From Oscillospiraceae bacterium (GTDB lineage Bacteria > Bacillota > Clostridia > Oscillospirales > Acutalibacteraceae): a stretch of 64,000 nucleotides of DNA. The position numbers were made by a program, and so were the translations under genes. Below the pieces are notes generated by a model. It worked only from the letters and a program-made list of their open reading frames with translations. It did not search any database and was not told the DNA's origin. Of this stretch, positions 41,466 through 50,938 are shown in pieces; position 1 is the stretch's first letter; each line of letters opens with the position of its first letter. The stretch lies in assembly GCA_015065845.1 (NCBI GenBank), contig SVPQ01000009.1, positions 1 through 64,000 of the forward strand, given 5' to 3'.

Positions 41466-43979
41466 TCACCTTTTCACTGCACTACTTGCAATATATTCAC
41501 TTACAGAAGCTCCGTTGTATGCCTTCACTGTGTATTTATATGTAGTACCACTTGTTGCAGTATTATCGATGTAAGAATTAACATTACCGAGTTTACAAAT
41601 TCTCTTCCAACCTGTCCATTTGCCATCCACATTTTCTGCACGATAAATTATATAGCCTTTTGCACCAGAAATTTTATTCCAGGTAACATTCACACCATTC
41701 GTGGTGTTTTCTGTTTTAACGGTCGGTATAAGCAATCTTACAAGACCTTGTGTCGAAGTATATGAACTTTTAGTTTTGAAATTGACCGCACGAACAGTGT
41801 ATTTATATTTCACACCCGCTTTAACGCTTTTGTCTGCCCACGAAGTTTCTTCGGCTTTTTTAGTACCTATATTTTTCCACGAAGACCATTTTTTTGTCTT
41901 AGCGTTATATTGTTTGCGATAAACTATATACCCTGTTGCACCGCCTGATTTTGACCACGATACATTAATTCCGTCAGAAGCATTTGCAATCTTCACTATA
42001 GGTTCTGCAATATATAGCAAATTGTCAGAGCCAGTAAATGAACTGAGCGATTTTCCATTTACAGCGCGCACGGTGTATTTGTAATTCATTCCCGAAATTA
42101 CTGAGGAATCTGTAAATGTAGTTGCATTAACTGCTTTATTTATACATTTCCATGAAGTCCATTTGCCACTTACATATTCTGCACGGTAAACCCTGTAATT
42201 CAAAGCACCTGTAACACCCGACCATTTTACATTCATTCCCTGTTTTGAATTTGAAATTGTCACTTTTGGAATACCTAAAAAGGTTAGTGCAGAAGTCGCC
42301 TTGTAACTACTCTTTGATTTATTGATAACCGCGCGTACAGCATAGCGGTAAGTTGCACCACTTTGTGCAGTTTTATCCACATAATAAGACTTTGAAGGCT
42401 TTACAGCCCCCATATTTACCCATGATGACCATTTACCATTAATAAGTTGTTTTCGATAAATATTGTAACCTGTTGCACCATTTACATTTGACCAGGAAAC
42501 TTTTACACCCTTACTTGAATTGGTTGTTTTTGACTCAGGCGAAGCAACATATTTTACACTTACACCACTTTTATTAAAAGTAGCCCCACCCAGAACATTT
42601 CGTGAAATAACTGTATATTTATACTCACAACCACTTTGAACATTCTTATCAAGATAAGTTGTATTTTTTAAATTGCCTAAATGAGTCCAGCCATTCCACT
42701 TACCATTAACTTTCTGCGAACGATAGAGGGAATATTTTTCTGCTCCATTTGCAGCTGACCAAACTATTTCGATACCGCCACAAACATTTTTTACGCTTTT
42801 AATAACAGCTTCAGACGGTACTTTTTTAGGTGCTGAGTTTATCGTAATATTGTCTGAAGTGTTAAGGTGATTATATTCAGTTACACTTTTTACTTTTTTC
42901 AGTTCTTTATAACTCTTTTTGGGGTTATAAAGAAGTGCAATCTTACCATATTTTGTATGTTGAAGGATTTCATAAACTTCAATATCACTTTCAGGTTTTT
43001 CTGTTTCTGAATAATCTATAAACACGCATTTTTTACCATTCTCATCAATACAGGCATTCATACCTACTGAAAAGTCTGCGATTACAAGAACAGACTCAGG
43101 ATACTTAGCCTCTGAAAGTGTTACATAACCATTTTCTTTGAGTGAAATATTTTTACAATTATCTTTTACAGGAAGAATTATGTGTTTTTTTAATTCATTA
43201 TCCAAAACAACTTCTGCTACATTATAAGTGTTTTTATTTTCATCTGAAAGCTCTGCAATAAAAATCTTGTTTTCGTTGCCTGCACCTGTTTTTCCGCAAA
43301 ATATACCTGCTCCCTCATAATGATCTGCTAATTTAACATTTTCCTGTTCATATATATTTCTTACATATTTATAAGATTTAGTTTCAGCTGCACTTACAGC
43401 ACCTTGTAAGATAATTGCTTTTTTGGAATCCGCCTCTGCTACACCGTAAATTCCTATAGCGTTATCAGTCCCTTTAAAAAGTCTTACACCAACTGTTTTT
43501 TCCACTTTAAAAAATGCTTTGCCCGTACCACTACCATCAACATAAACTGCATCTGTATAATGTTTTTCTTCATTTACATAAAGTACACCTTTACCTGTAA
43601 TTGTAATTGAACTGCCCCAACTTAAATCTGATGAAATAATACAACCTAATTCATTGTAACCTGAAAGTTTAATTTTAAAATCATCACCCATAGCAGTTAC
43701 AACCATAATCTCATCTGTTTTAAAATTGTTAAGAGTGAGTGTATTTGTTTTTACATCATAACTTATACTTTTTGCATTTGCGAATTTACCCTGCTTACAT
43801 AATTTTTCAGGATAAACATAATTAATATTACCATAAGTATCAACAAAACTTATAAGTGCCATATCAGAATCAGTCGCACCTTTATTCTGATAAGGACCAT
43901 TACCCGCCAATACATTTAAAGGCATTAATATTGTCATAAAAAGAATTGTAGTTAAAATTATTGATATTGTTTTTTTCAT
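41466..43979 (-). CDS. Secreted multi-Fn3 protein, paralogue of the next gene
   Basis: 837 residues. Signal peptide MKKTISIILTTILFMTILM with cleavage near VLAGN. The N-terminal 370 residues contain a beta-rich region (LTLNNF, DDFKIKLSGYNELG, SSITITGKGVLYVN) that resembles beta-helix-like carbohydrate-binding proteins. Five Fn3-like repeats of about 88 residues follow, each with G..V.WS...GA..Y.VYR....GKW..W and YTVRAVN. No anchor or catalytic motif is visible. ATG has GGAGG 9 bases upstream. The domain plan matches the 44099-46816 protein, but the C-terminal metal-binding module is missing. Likely surface or matrix protein. Confidence 0.8.
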   Translation of the reverse strand: MKKTISIILTTILFMTILMPLNVLAGNGPYQNKGATDSDMALISFVDTYGNINYVYPEKLCKQGKFANAKSISYDVKTNTLTLNNFKTDEIMVVTAMGDDFKIKLSGYNELGCIISSDLSWGSSITITGKGVLYVNEEKHYTDAVYVDGSGTGKAFFKVEKTVGVRLFKGTDNAIGIYGVAEADSKKAIILQGAVSAAETKSYKYVRNIYEQENVKLADHYEGAGIFCGKTGAGNENKIFIAELSDENKNTYNVAEVVLDNELKKHIILPVKDNCKNISLKENGYVTLSEAKYPESVLVIADFSVGMNACIDENGKKCVFIDYSETEKPESDIEVYEILQHTKYGKIALLYNPKKSYKELKKVKSVTEYNHLNTSDNITINSAPKKVPSEAVIKSVKNVCGGIEIVWSAANGAEKYSLYRSQKVNGKWNGWTHLGNLKNTTYLDKNVQSGCEYKYTVISRNVLGGATFNKSGVSVKYVASPESKTTNSSKGVKVSWSNVNGATGYNIYRKQLINGKWSSWVNMGAVKPSKSYYVDKTAQSGATYRYAVRAVINKSKSSYKATSALTFLGIPKVTISNSKQGMNVKWSGVTGALNYRVYRAEYVSGKWTSWKCINKAVNATTFTDSSVISGMNYKYTVRAVNGKSLSSFTGSDNLLYIAEPIVKIANASDGINVSWSKSGGATGYIVYRKQYNAKTKKWSSWKNIGTKKAEETSWADKSVKAGVKYKYTVRAVNFKTKSSYTSTQGLVRLLIPTVKTENTTNGVNVTWNKISGAKGYIIYRAENVDGKWTGWKRICKLGNVNSYIDNTATSGTTYKYTVKAYNGASVSEYIASSAVKR

Positions 43980-44021
43980 TCAGATAATCCTCCTGAAATA
44001 AATATTTCATTTAACTGTATT

Positions 44022-44051
44022 ATGATACACCATTTATGCAAATTTTGTCAA
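44022..44051 (-). promoter_or_regulatory. Promoter of the 41466-43979 gene
   Basis: On the minus strand TTGACA (44046-44051) and TATCAT (44022-44027), spaced 18 bases. Confidence 0.6.
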
Positions 44052-44060
44052 ATTATAGCA

Positions 44061-44092
44061 AAAAACCACAGCAGTCTCCTACTGTGGTTTTT
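44061..44092 (-). terminator. Intrinsic terminator of the 44099-46816 gene
   Basis: AAAACCACAG and CTGTGGTTTT arms around a 10-base loop. On the minus strand the stem is followed by UUUUUUGC, so the U tract is short but usable. Confidence 0.7.
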
Positions 44093-44098
44093 GTAATA

Positions 44099-46816
44099 TT
44101 ATTGCTGTGCACATTTCTGACAAGGTGTATAACCTAATCTTGTTGCCTCTTCTAAAGTTGTTGGCATACTGTTTTCTCCACCACAATCTTTATCAAAATG
44201 ATAACGACTTCCTGTCGGAGTAACAAAAACACCACTTACATTTACAACTACATCACTATCTGTATCAAGTATTGTCACACTTGCGCTTTCTTTATAAGAA
44301 CTTGCTGACTTGCCATTAACTGCTTTTACTGCGTAACGGTAAGTTGCACCCGCTGTTACTGCCTCATCTACAAATGAAAGAGTAGTCTGGGAAGAAACTG
44401 TTGCCCATTTTGTCCATTTACCATCTACTAATTCTGAGCGATAAACTTTGTAACTCTTTGCACCTGTAATCTTTTTCCAGCTTACATTTACACTGTTTTC
44501 ATTAAGTGTAGCAGTAACCACAGGTTGTTTAAGTCTTACAAGACCTGCAGTTCCTTTATAAGCACTCATTACCTTGCCATTAACTGCACGAACTGCATAT
44601 TTGTACTGAACGCCATTTTTTATATTCTTATCAGTCCATGAAGTTTTGTCTGATTTTGCAGTACTTACACTCTTCCAACCAGACCATTTACCGTTTACAT
44701 ATTCTGAACGATAAATAGTGTAACTCTTAGCACCCGCAGATTTTGTCCATGTAACTTTAATACCGCTGGATGAATTTGCAATTTTTGTTGTAGGTTGTGC
44801 TAAGTAAAGTAACTGTGAAGATGCTTTGTATGTACCTGTTGACTTACCATTTACTGCTTTTACTGCATATTTATACTGAACACCTGATGAAGCAGTTGTA
44901 TCAACAGTACTTGTTACTGCACCTACTGTACTTATTTTCTTCCAACCTGTCCACTTACCATTAGCATATTCTGAACGGTAAACTGTGTAGTTTTTAGCAC
45001 CTGTAACTTTACCCCAACTGACTTTCACACCAGTAGAAGCGTTAGCAATTGTTACTTTTGGTACTGAAAGGAACACTAAACTACTTGTTGCTTTAAAACT
45101 ACTTGCTGATTTTCCATTTACTGTACGAACTGTATATTTGTATTTAACACCGCTTTTTACAGATTTATCTGTCCAGGAAGTTGTTGTAGCTTTAGTTGTG
45201 CCCATATTTTTCCAACCGGACCATTTACCGCCTGAATATTGTGAACGATAAACTGTGTAACCTGTTGCTCCACTTACTTTTGACCATGAAACTTTAATTC
45301 CGTTTGAAGCATTCTTGATTTTCGCTGTTGGTGCTGCAATATAAGTTGTACTTACACCGGTTTTATCGCAAGTACCTGTACCAACTATATTTTTTGCTTT
45401 TACTGTGTATTTATATTTAGCACCATTTTTAGCAGTTGCATCTAAATAACTTGTAGTAGTTGATGAACCGATATTTGCCCATTTTGACCATTTACCACCT
45501 GAATACTTTGAACGGTAAACTATATACTTATCTGCACCTGAAACTGCATTCCATGTTACTTTTACACCACCGAAAGCATTTTCTGCTTTTTTGAGGGTTA
45601 CTTTACCTGGTGCTTTTGTAACGATTTTATTTGTTGTTATAGTTTTACTTGCATTGTAATGGTCGTAATTTTTTTCAGTTGACTCAACTTTTAACTCTTT
45701 ATATGTATCTTTAGGGTTATGCATAAGTGCTAACTTACCATATTTTGAGTGTTCAACAATTTCATAAACTTCTATATCTTTACCTGTTTCTTCATCAGAA
45801 TAATCCAAGAAAACGCAAACTTTGTCATTCTCGTCAATACATGTATCCAATTCAATTGGTTCAAAATCTATTTCTAATATTGTTGCAGGAACTGTTGTAT
45901 TTCCACTTACTTTTTTAAAGCCATAATCATTGAGAGCTATATTTTTAAGTTCTTCAACATAAAGTGCTACATGGTTTTGTAATTCTTCATCATAAACAAC
46001 TTCATACATATAGTAAAGACCGTTTTCATCATAACTTTCTTCACCTATATAAAGTTTACCACTGTAACCTTCTTTTTCTGTTGTATAGAAATCACCGTAG
46101 CCCAAATATTTATCTACCCAAAGAACTTCAGTCTGCACATAATTCACTACATCATAAGATTCTTTTTTACTAGCCTCTGTAACTTTTACATCACCATTGA
46201 GCATAATTACTTTTGATGTATCTGCTTCTTTTGTACCTGAAACATAAATTGTAGGTTCTGCTTCGCCTAATTCGGTAGTAACATTACCAACAAGTTTCAC
46301 AGCAACATTCTTTTCTGTTTTAAAGAAACCATAACCTGTACCAGAAACATCTACTGCAACAGCAGAAGGGTATGTTTTATTTTTATTTACTACAAGTACA
46401 CCACTACCTGTAATTGTAACTGAACTACCCCACACGAAAGCAACTGAACCAATAAAGCCGATTTCATTATAACCAACAAGTTTAATTTTGAAATCGTCAC
46501 CCATATCGGTAACCATAAGTGTCATATCACTTTTGAAATTGTTGAGTGTGAGTGTGTTTGTTTTAAGGTCATAAGAAATACCTTTTGTTGTTACAGGCAT
46601 TATCTCTGCCATCATTTCAGGATAAACATAACCCATCTCAAATGTTTCAATGTCAACTAAAGAAATTGTAGCAATTGACTCAACATTCTCGAGTTCTTCT
46701 TCGGTCATATTCTCCCAATCGGTAGGATACGGCCCATTTTGTGCGAATACGCTTAATGGCATAAGTAATGTCAAGAACATCAATGTTGCCATAAGCACGG
46801 ATAAAACCTTTTTCAT
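44099..46816 (-). CDS. Secreted multi-Fn3 protein with C-terminal Cys metal-binding motif
   Basis: 905 residues. Signal peptide MKKVLSVLMATLMFLTLLM, then the same beta-rich N-terminal domain as the 41466-43979 protein (GSSVTITGSGVLVVNK), five Fn3-like repeats (about 410-850), and a final module SRYHFDKDCGG...LGYTPCQKC. This ending is the small two-Cys-pair motif seen at the end of many secreted Firmicutes nucleases and surface proteins, likely binding a metal. AAAGGGG precedes the ATG. The three Fn3 proteins in this window (with 631-3270) suggest an expanded surface protein family. Confidence 0.82.
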   Translation of the reverse strand: MKKVLSVLMATLMFLTLLMPLSVFAQNGPYPTDWENMTEEELENVESIATISLVDIETFEMGYVYPEMMAEIMPVTTKGISYDLKTNTLTLNNFKSDMTLMVTDMGDDFKIKLVGYNEIGFIGSVAFVWGSSVTITGSGVLVVNKNKTYPSAVAVDVSGTGYGFFKTEKNVAVKLVGNVTTELGEAEPTIYVSGTKEADTSKVIMLNGDVKVTEASKKESYDVVNYVQTEVLWVDKYLGYGDFYTTEKEGYSGKLYIGEESYDENGLYYMYEVVYDEELQNHVALYVEELKNIALNDYGFKKVSGNTTVPATILEIDFEPIELDTCIDENDKVCVFLDYSDEETGKDIEVYEIVEHSKYGKLALMHNPKDTYKELKVESTEKNYDHYNASKTITTNKIVTKAPGKVTLKKAENAFGGVKVTWNAVSGADKYIVYRSKYSGGKWSKWANIGSSTTTSYLDATAKNGAKYKYTVKAKNIVGTGTCDKTGVSTTYIAAPTAKIKNASNGIKVSWSKVSGATGYTVYRSQYSGGKWSGWKNMGTTKATTTSWTDKSVKSGVKYKYTVRTVNGKSASSFKATSSLVFLSVPKVTIANASTGVKVSWGKVTGAKNYTVYRSEYANGKWTGWKKISTVGAVTSTVDTTASSGVQYKYAVKAVNGKSTGTYKASSQLLYLAQPTTKIANSSSGIKVTWTKSAGAKSYTIYRSEYVNGKWSGWKSVSTAKSDKTSWTDKNIKNGVQYKYAVRAVNGKVMSAYKGTAGLVRLKQPVVTATLNENSVNVSWKKITGAKSYKVYRSELVDGKWTKWATVSSQTTLSFVDEAVTAGATYRYAVKAVNGKSASSYKESASVTILDTDSDVVVNVSGVFVTPTGSRYHFDKDCGGENSMPTTLEEATRLGYTPCQKCAQQ

Positions 46817-46865
46817 TTTTATTCCCCTTTAAAATTTATTTTTGTCCACTTTATTAGACTGTATT

Positions 46866-46894
46866 ATTTTACTATTAAAGTATATCTTTGTCAA
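46866..46894 (-). promoter_or_regulatory. Promoter of the 44099-46816 gene
   Basis: On the minus strand TTGACA (46889-46894) and TAAAAT (46866-46871), 17 bases apart. Confidence 0.7.
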
Positions 46895-46948
46895 CAACAT
46901 AAAAGAAATATAATTTTAAAAATCATAAGAAAAATTTAACAAATAAAG

Positions 46949-46977
46949 TTTACATATCAAAAGAGTTATGATACAAT
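46949..46977 (+). promoter_or_regulatory. Promoter of the HAD / GH38-like unit
   Basis: TTTACA (46949-46954) and TACAAT (46972-46977) with a 17-base spacer, 33 bases before the start codon. Confidence 0.7.
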
Positions 46978-47009
46978 GATTTTATCTATGTTGAAAGGAT
47001 TTTTAAATT

Positions 47010-48005
47010 ATGTTACTCGACAAAAAACTTTATATTCCTGACCTTGGTGAAGTTGATGCAACAAGTGGTTTTCATCTTCTTCCCGCAACTGAAGACGGTA
47101 AATTCGTAGCTGGTAAAAACGGCGTTGAATTCGTTGTTGCAACAGGTGACCAGAAGGTTGAATTTGTATCATTCGGCACCCATACTTTAGCTGGTGTAAA
47201 ATCTGCTATTGCTTACCCTGTTTACTACCCTGTTTATCCTGTAAAAACAGAGTACCCATTAAATGCCGTTTTAATGGATTTAGATGGTACAACAGTAAGA
47301 AGTGAGGAATTCTGGATTTGGATTATTGAAATGACAACAGCAAGTATGTTAGGTAATCCAAAATTCCAACTCGAAGATAGCGACATTCCGTTTGTTTCAG
47401 GTCACAGTGTATCTGAACATTTACAATATTGTATTGATAAATATTGCCCAGGTGAATCTCTTGAAAAAGCAAGAAACTTCTATTTTGAGCACACTCACAG
47501 AGAAATGGAAGAAATTATGCAAGGCAGAGGTAAAGATGGTGCTTTCACACCAACTGAAGGCGTTAAAGATTTCTTACTCGAATTAAAAGATATGGGTATA
47601 AAAATCGGTCTTGTTACTTCTGGTCTTTATGAAAAAGCATGGCCAGAAATTCTTTCTGCTTTTAAAACTCTCGGTATGGGCGACCCTAAAGATTTTTATG
47701 ATGCAATTATTTCAGCAGGCTTCCCACTCAGAAAAGGTTCTGTTGGTACATTAGGTGAACTCTCCCCTAAACCACACCCATGGCTCTATTCTGAAACATC
47801 TATTGTAGGTCTTGGCGAAGCATTCGCTGACAGAAATAAAGTTATCGGCATTGAAGACAGTGGTGCTGGTGCTTGTTCTGTAAGACTTGCAGGTTACACC
47901 ACAATTGGTATTGCTGGTGGTAACATTGAATCAAGCGGTACTAAAGCGGTTTGTACTCACTTCTGTGATACATTCGCTGATATTATGAAAATAATAAAAG
48001 GATAA
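47010..48005 (+). CDS. HAD family hydrolase with N-terminal extension
   Basis: 331 residues. A HAD phosphatase domain begins at about residue 85 with LMDLDGTTV (motif I), has VTSGL (motif II) and IGIEDSGAG (motif IV) as in beta-phosphoglucomutase-like proteins. The first 85 residues (LYIPDLGEVDATSGFHLLPAT...) form a small extra domain I do not recognise. AAAGGA precedes the ATG. The GH38-like gene follows after 17 bases, so the two form an operon, perhaps removing phosphate from and cleaving a phosphorylated glycoside; this is inference. Confidence 0.82.
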   Translation: MLLDKKLYIPDLGEVDATSGFHLLPATEDGKFVAGKNGVEFVVATGDQKVEFVSFGTHTLAGVKSAIAYPVYYPVYPVKTEYPLNAVLMDLDGTTVRSEEFWIWIIEMTTASMLGNPKFQLEDSDIPFVSGHSVSEHLQYCIDKYCPGESLEKARNFYFEHTHREMEEIMQGRGKDGAFTPTEGVKDFLLELKDMGIKIGLVTSGLYEKAWPEILSAFKTLGMGDPKDFYDAIISAGFPLRKGSVGTLGELSPKPHPWLYSETSIVGLGEAFADRNKVIGIEDSGAGACSVRLAGYTTIGIAGGNIESSGTKAVCTHFCDTFADIMKIIKG

Positions 48006-48022
48006 AAGCGAGGTATAAATTT

Positions 48023-50881
48023 ATGGATAACAAAAAGAACGACCAAGTACAATGCCATTTTATATCTAACACCCACTGGGACAGAGAATGGCGTTTTAGT
48101 GCAAGAAGAACACAGTATATGCTCGGCTATATGCTCGATATGCTTCTTGATATTTTAGATAAAAACCCTGACTACAAGCATTTCCACTTAGACTCTCAGA
48201 CAATGCCTGTTCAGGATTACCTTGAAGTATACCCTGAAAAGAAAGAAAAACTTCAGAAATACATAAAAGAAGGCAGAATTGCAGTTGGCCCTTGGTTCTG
48301 TCTTCCTGATGAATTCACAGTAGGTAGCGAAGCACTTATCAGAAACTTACTTTTAGGCCACAAAATCGGTAAAGAAATGGGCGGTATCAGTAAAACCGGT
48401 TACTCACCATTCGGTTGGGGTCAGATTTCTCAGTTACCACAGATTTATTCAGGTTTTGGTATTAACTTCGCATCATTCTACCGTGGTATAAATGAATATA
48501 AAGCTCCTAAATCAGAATTTTTCTGGGAAAGCCCTGACGGAACTCGCATTTACGCTTCCCGTCTTGCAAAAAGACCTCGTTATAACATCTGGTATGTTGT
48601 CCAAAGACCTGTTTACTTCAATCAGGCAGATGAAAACAACAGAGATATGGTTTGGAATGACAACAACGGTGTATTCAAATTCATTGATGGTGACTGGAAA
48701 CTTGACTACCAGTACACTCACCCATTCTATGAATACCATAAAGAAAATGTTAAGGCTCGCGCAGAACAGGCTATGAAAGAACAAGACAACGACTGGACAA
48801 CAAATCATCGTTTTTGGTCAATCGGCCACGACTCATCTTGCCCAGACGAAAGAGAAGTTCAACTTGTTAAAGACCTTAATGATGCACTTCCGGACGCAAA
48901 TGTATTCCACAGTACATTAAAAGAAATGGAACAAGGCATTATTGATAACTTTAAAGAAGACTGCCCTGTATTAAAAGGCGAAATGCGTGACCCATATACA
49001 AAGGGTAGCGTTAGTGAACTTTGCGGTTGGATTCTTTCTGCAAGAACTTACATCAAACAAGAAAACTTTGACACAGAAAGAAGACTTATTAACTACGCAG
49101 AACCATTAGCAGTATTCTCTGCTCTTTGTGGTGCACCTTACCAACAAAACTTTATTGACCTTTCATATAACTATCTTCTTCAGAACCACGGTCACGACAG
49201 CATCGGTGCTTGTGGTAGAGATGTTGTTTACGAAGATGTTATGTCCCGTTACAGACAATCACGCGAACTTTCAATGTGTGTTTATGAAAGAGCATTTATG
49301 GATGTTGCTGGTGACATTGACCTTTCTAAATGGGATAGAAACGATGTTGCAGTTGTTCTCTTTAACCCTGCACCATTCAAGAGAAACGAAACAATTAATT
49401 TAAGAGTTGAAATTCCTGCTGAATGGAAAGCTGACAGCTTCGAAATTACTGATGATAAAGGCAATGTTCTTAAATATCAGGTTATTTCTACAAATAAAGC
49501 AAATGCACAAATCATTCAGAATCCTAACGATACTGCAAATGTGCTTCACACAGAACAATATTATATTGCAGTTGAAGTTAAAAATGTTCCAGGTATGGGT
49601 TACACAACTCTTAAAATCAAACCACTTTACAATGTTCGTGCTACAACTCCTGTAACACTTGTTAAGACAACAAATGTTATGGAAAATGAGTTCTTAAAGG
49701 TTTCATTTAACCACAACGGTACTTACAATGTGATTGATAAAGAAACAGGTAAAGAATATAAAAACTTAGGTTACTTCAAAGATAGTGGTGAAATCGGCAA
49801 CCCATGGCAACACATTGCACCTGAAATTGACGAAGTTTATACTACTCTCGGCGAACAGGCAACAGTTTCTCGTATTTATGAGGGCGAATTTGAAACAAGC
49901 TACAGAATTAAAATGCGTTGGCTTCTTCCTGAAAAGAAAGCAGACGATGAAAAAACAAGAAGCGAGCACAAGCTCCCTGTTGATATTGAATCAATTGTTA
50001 CATTAAGAAAAGGTTCAAGATATTTAGAAATTGAAACAACTATTAACAACCGTTGTGAAGACCACTACTTACAGGTTGGTTTCCCAACAGGAATTAAAGC
50101 AACTCACGCAGATTCACAAGGTCAGTTTGATGTTGTTAGTAGACCAATCGCTGCTCCTGACTACTCACTTTATGACGAGCCACCAATGACAGAGCACCCA
50201 ATGAATTCATTTGTAAGCATTACAGATGGCAAAAATGGTGTTGCACTTCTTAACACTGGTCTTAAAGCATACGAAGCAGCAGATGATGAAGAAAACACAG
50301 TATTCCTTTCACTTCTTCGTGCTTACCCACTCAGAATCTGCGTTACTAAAGATATGCAGAACTACAACGATTGGGATAAAGGTTCACAATGCATCGGTAA
50401 GAATACATTCCGTTATGCATTTATGCCACACAAAGGCAACTGGGAAGAAGGTAATGTATGGCAAGAAAGTGAAAGATTTAATCTTTACCTTGCGGCAGGT
50501 CAGATTGCTCCTACCGCTCACGGTAAAAATGCTACTACTCACTCATTCATTGAACTCAAAAATGAAAACCTTAACATTTCTGCAGTTAAGAAGAGTGAAG
50601 ATGGCGAAGGTTACATTGTTCGTCTCTTTAACCCATCTGATAAAACAGTTAAAAATGCTATTCGTCTTAACGGTGGTATTGCACCAATTACTGAAGTTCA
50701 ATCCCCAGTAGAAAGACAAAAAGCAGAGTTCGAATTACCACAGTACTCAGGCAAAAAATGGTCACAGGTTAAGCTTGTTACACTTGAAGAGCTTGACGAA
50801 AAAGAACTCACAATTGAAGAAAACGGCTTTGTTGATTTTGAAATCACGGGCAAGAAAATTCTTACATTAAAGTTTATCTGA
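48023..50881 (+). CDS. GH38-like protein with substituted nucleophile
   Basis: 952 residues. Zinc and sugar motifs of GH38 are present: NTHWDREW (17-23), FHLDSQT (54-60), PDEFTVGSEALIRN, and NHGHDSIGACGRDV. It is closest in layout to MngB-type mannosylglycerate hydrolases. The nucleophile motif, normally PDSFGQ or PDxFG, reads SPFGWGQ (128-134), so Phe130 stands where the nucleophile Asp is expected; the frame is clean. Classical retaining hydrolysis is therefore unlikely unless another residue replaces it. It follows a HAD phosphatase gene by 17 bases. No signal peptide; cytoplasmic. Confidence 0.85.
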   Translation: MDNKKNDQVQCHFISNTHWDREWRFSARRTQYMLGYMLDMLLDILDKNPDYKHFHLDSQTMPVQDYLEVYPEKKEKLQKYIKEGRIAVGPWFCLPDEFTVGSEALIRNLLLGHKIGKEMGGISKTGYSPFGWGQISQLPQIYSGFGINFASFYRGINEYKAPKSEFFWESPDGTRIYASRLAKRPRYNIWYVVQRPVYFNQADENNRDMVWNDNNGVFKFIDGDWKLDYQYTHPFYEYHKENVKARAEQAMKEQDNDWTTNHRFWSIGHDSSCPDEREVQLVKDLNDALPDANVFHSTLKEMEQGIIDNFKEDCPVLKGEMRDPYTKGSVSELCGWILSARTYIKQENFDTERRLINYAEPLAVFSALCGAPYQQNFIDLSYNYLLQNHGHDSIGACGRDVVYEDVMSRYRQSRELSMCVYERAFMDVAGDIDLSKWDRNDVAVVLFNPAPFKRNETINLRVEIPAEWKADSFEITDDKGNVLKYQVISTNKANAQIIQNPNDTANVLHTEQYYIAVEVKNVPGMGYTTLKIKPLYNVRATTPVTLVKTTNVMENEFLKVSFNHNGTYNVIDKETGKEYKNLGYFKDSGEIGNPWQHIAPEIDEVYTTLGEQATVSRIYEGEFETSYRIKMRWLLPEKKADDEKTRSEHKLPVDIESIVTLRKGSRYLEIETTINNRCEDHYLQVGFPTGIKATHADSQGQFDVVSRPIAAPDYSLYDEPPMTEHPMNSFVSITDGKNGVALLNTGLKAYEAADDEENTVFLSLLRAYPLRICVTKDMQNYNDWDKGSQCIGKNTFRYAFMPHKGNWEEGNVWQESERFNLYLAAGQIAPTAHGKNATTHSFIELKNENLNISAVKKSEDGEGYIVRLFNPSDKTVKNAIRLNGGIAPITEVQSPVERQKAEFELPQYSGKKWSQVKLVTLEELDEKELTIEENGFVDFEITGKKILTLKFI

Positions 50882-50888
50882 ATTAAGT

Positions 50889-50938
50889 TGTCCCCTGAAC
50901 ATTTTTAGAAAATGTTCAGGGGACACTTGTTTTTACTT
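50889..50938. terminator. Strong bidirectional terminator
   Basis: TGTCCCCTGAACATTTT (50889-50905) and AAAATGTTCAGGGGACA (50909-50925) form a perfect 17-bp stem with a 3-base loop. A T tract follows on the plus strand. Confidence 0.92.

Noticed and set aside
50226-50711. 161-codon open frame in another frame of the GH38-like gene
   Set aside because: The covering frame has clear GH38 homology; this one is low complexity with no start signal.
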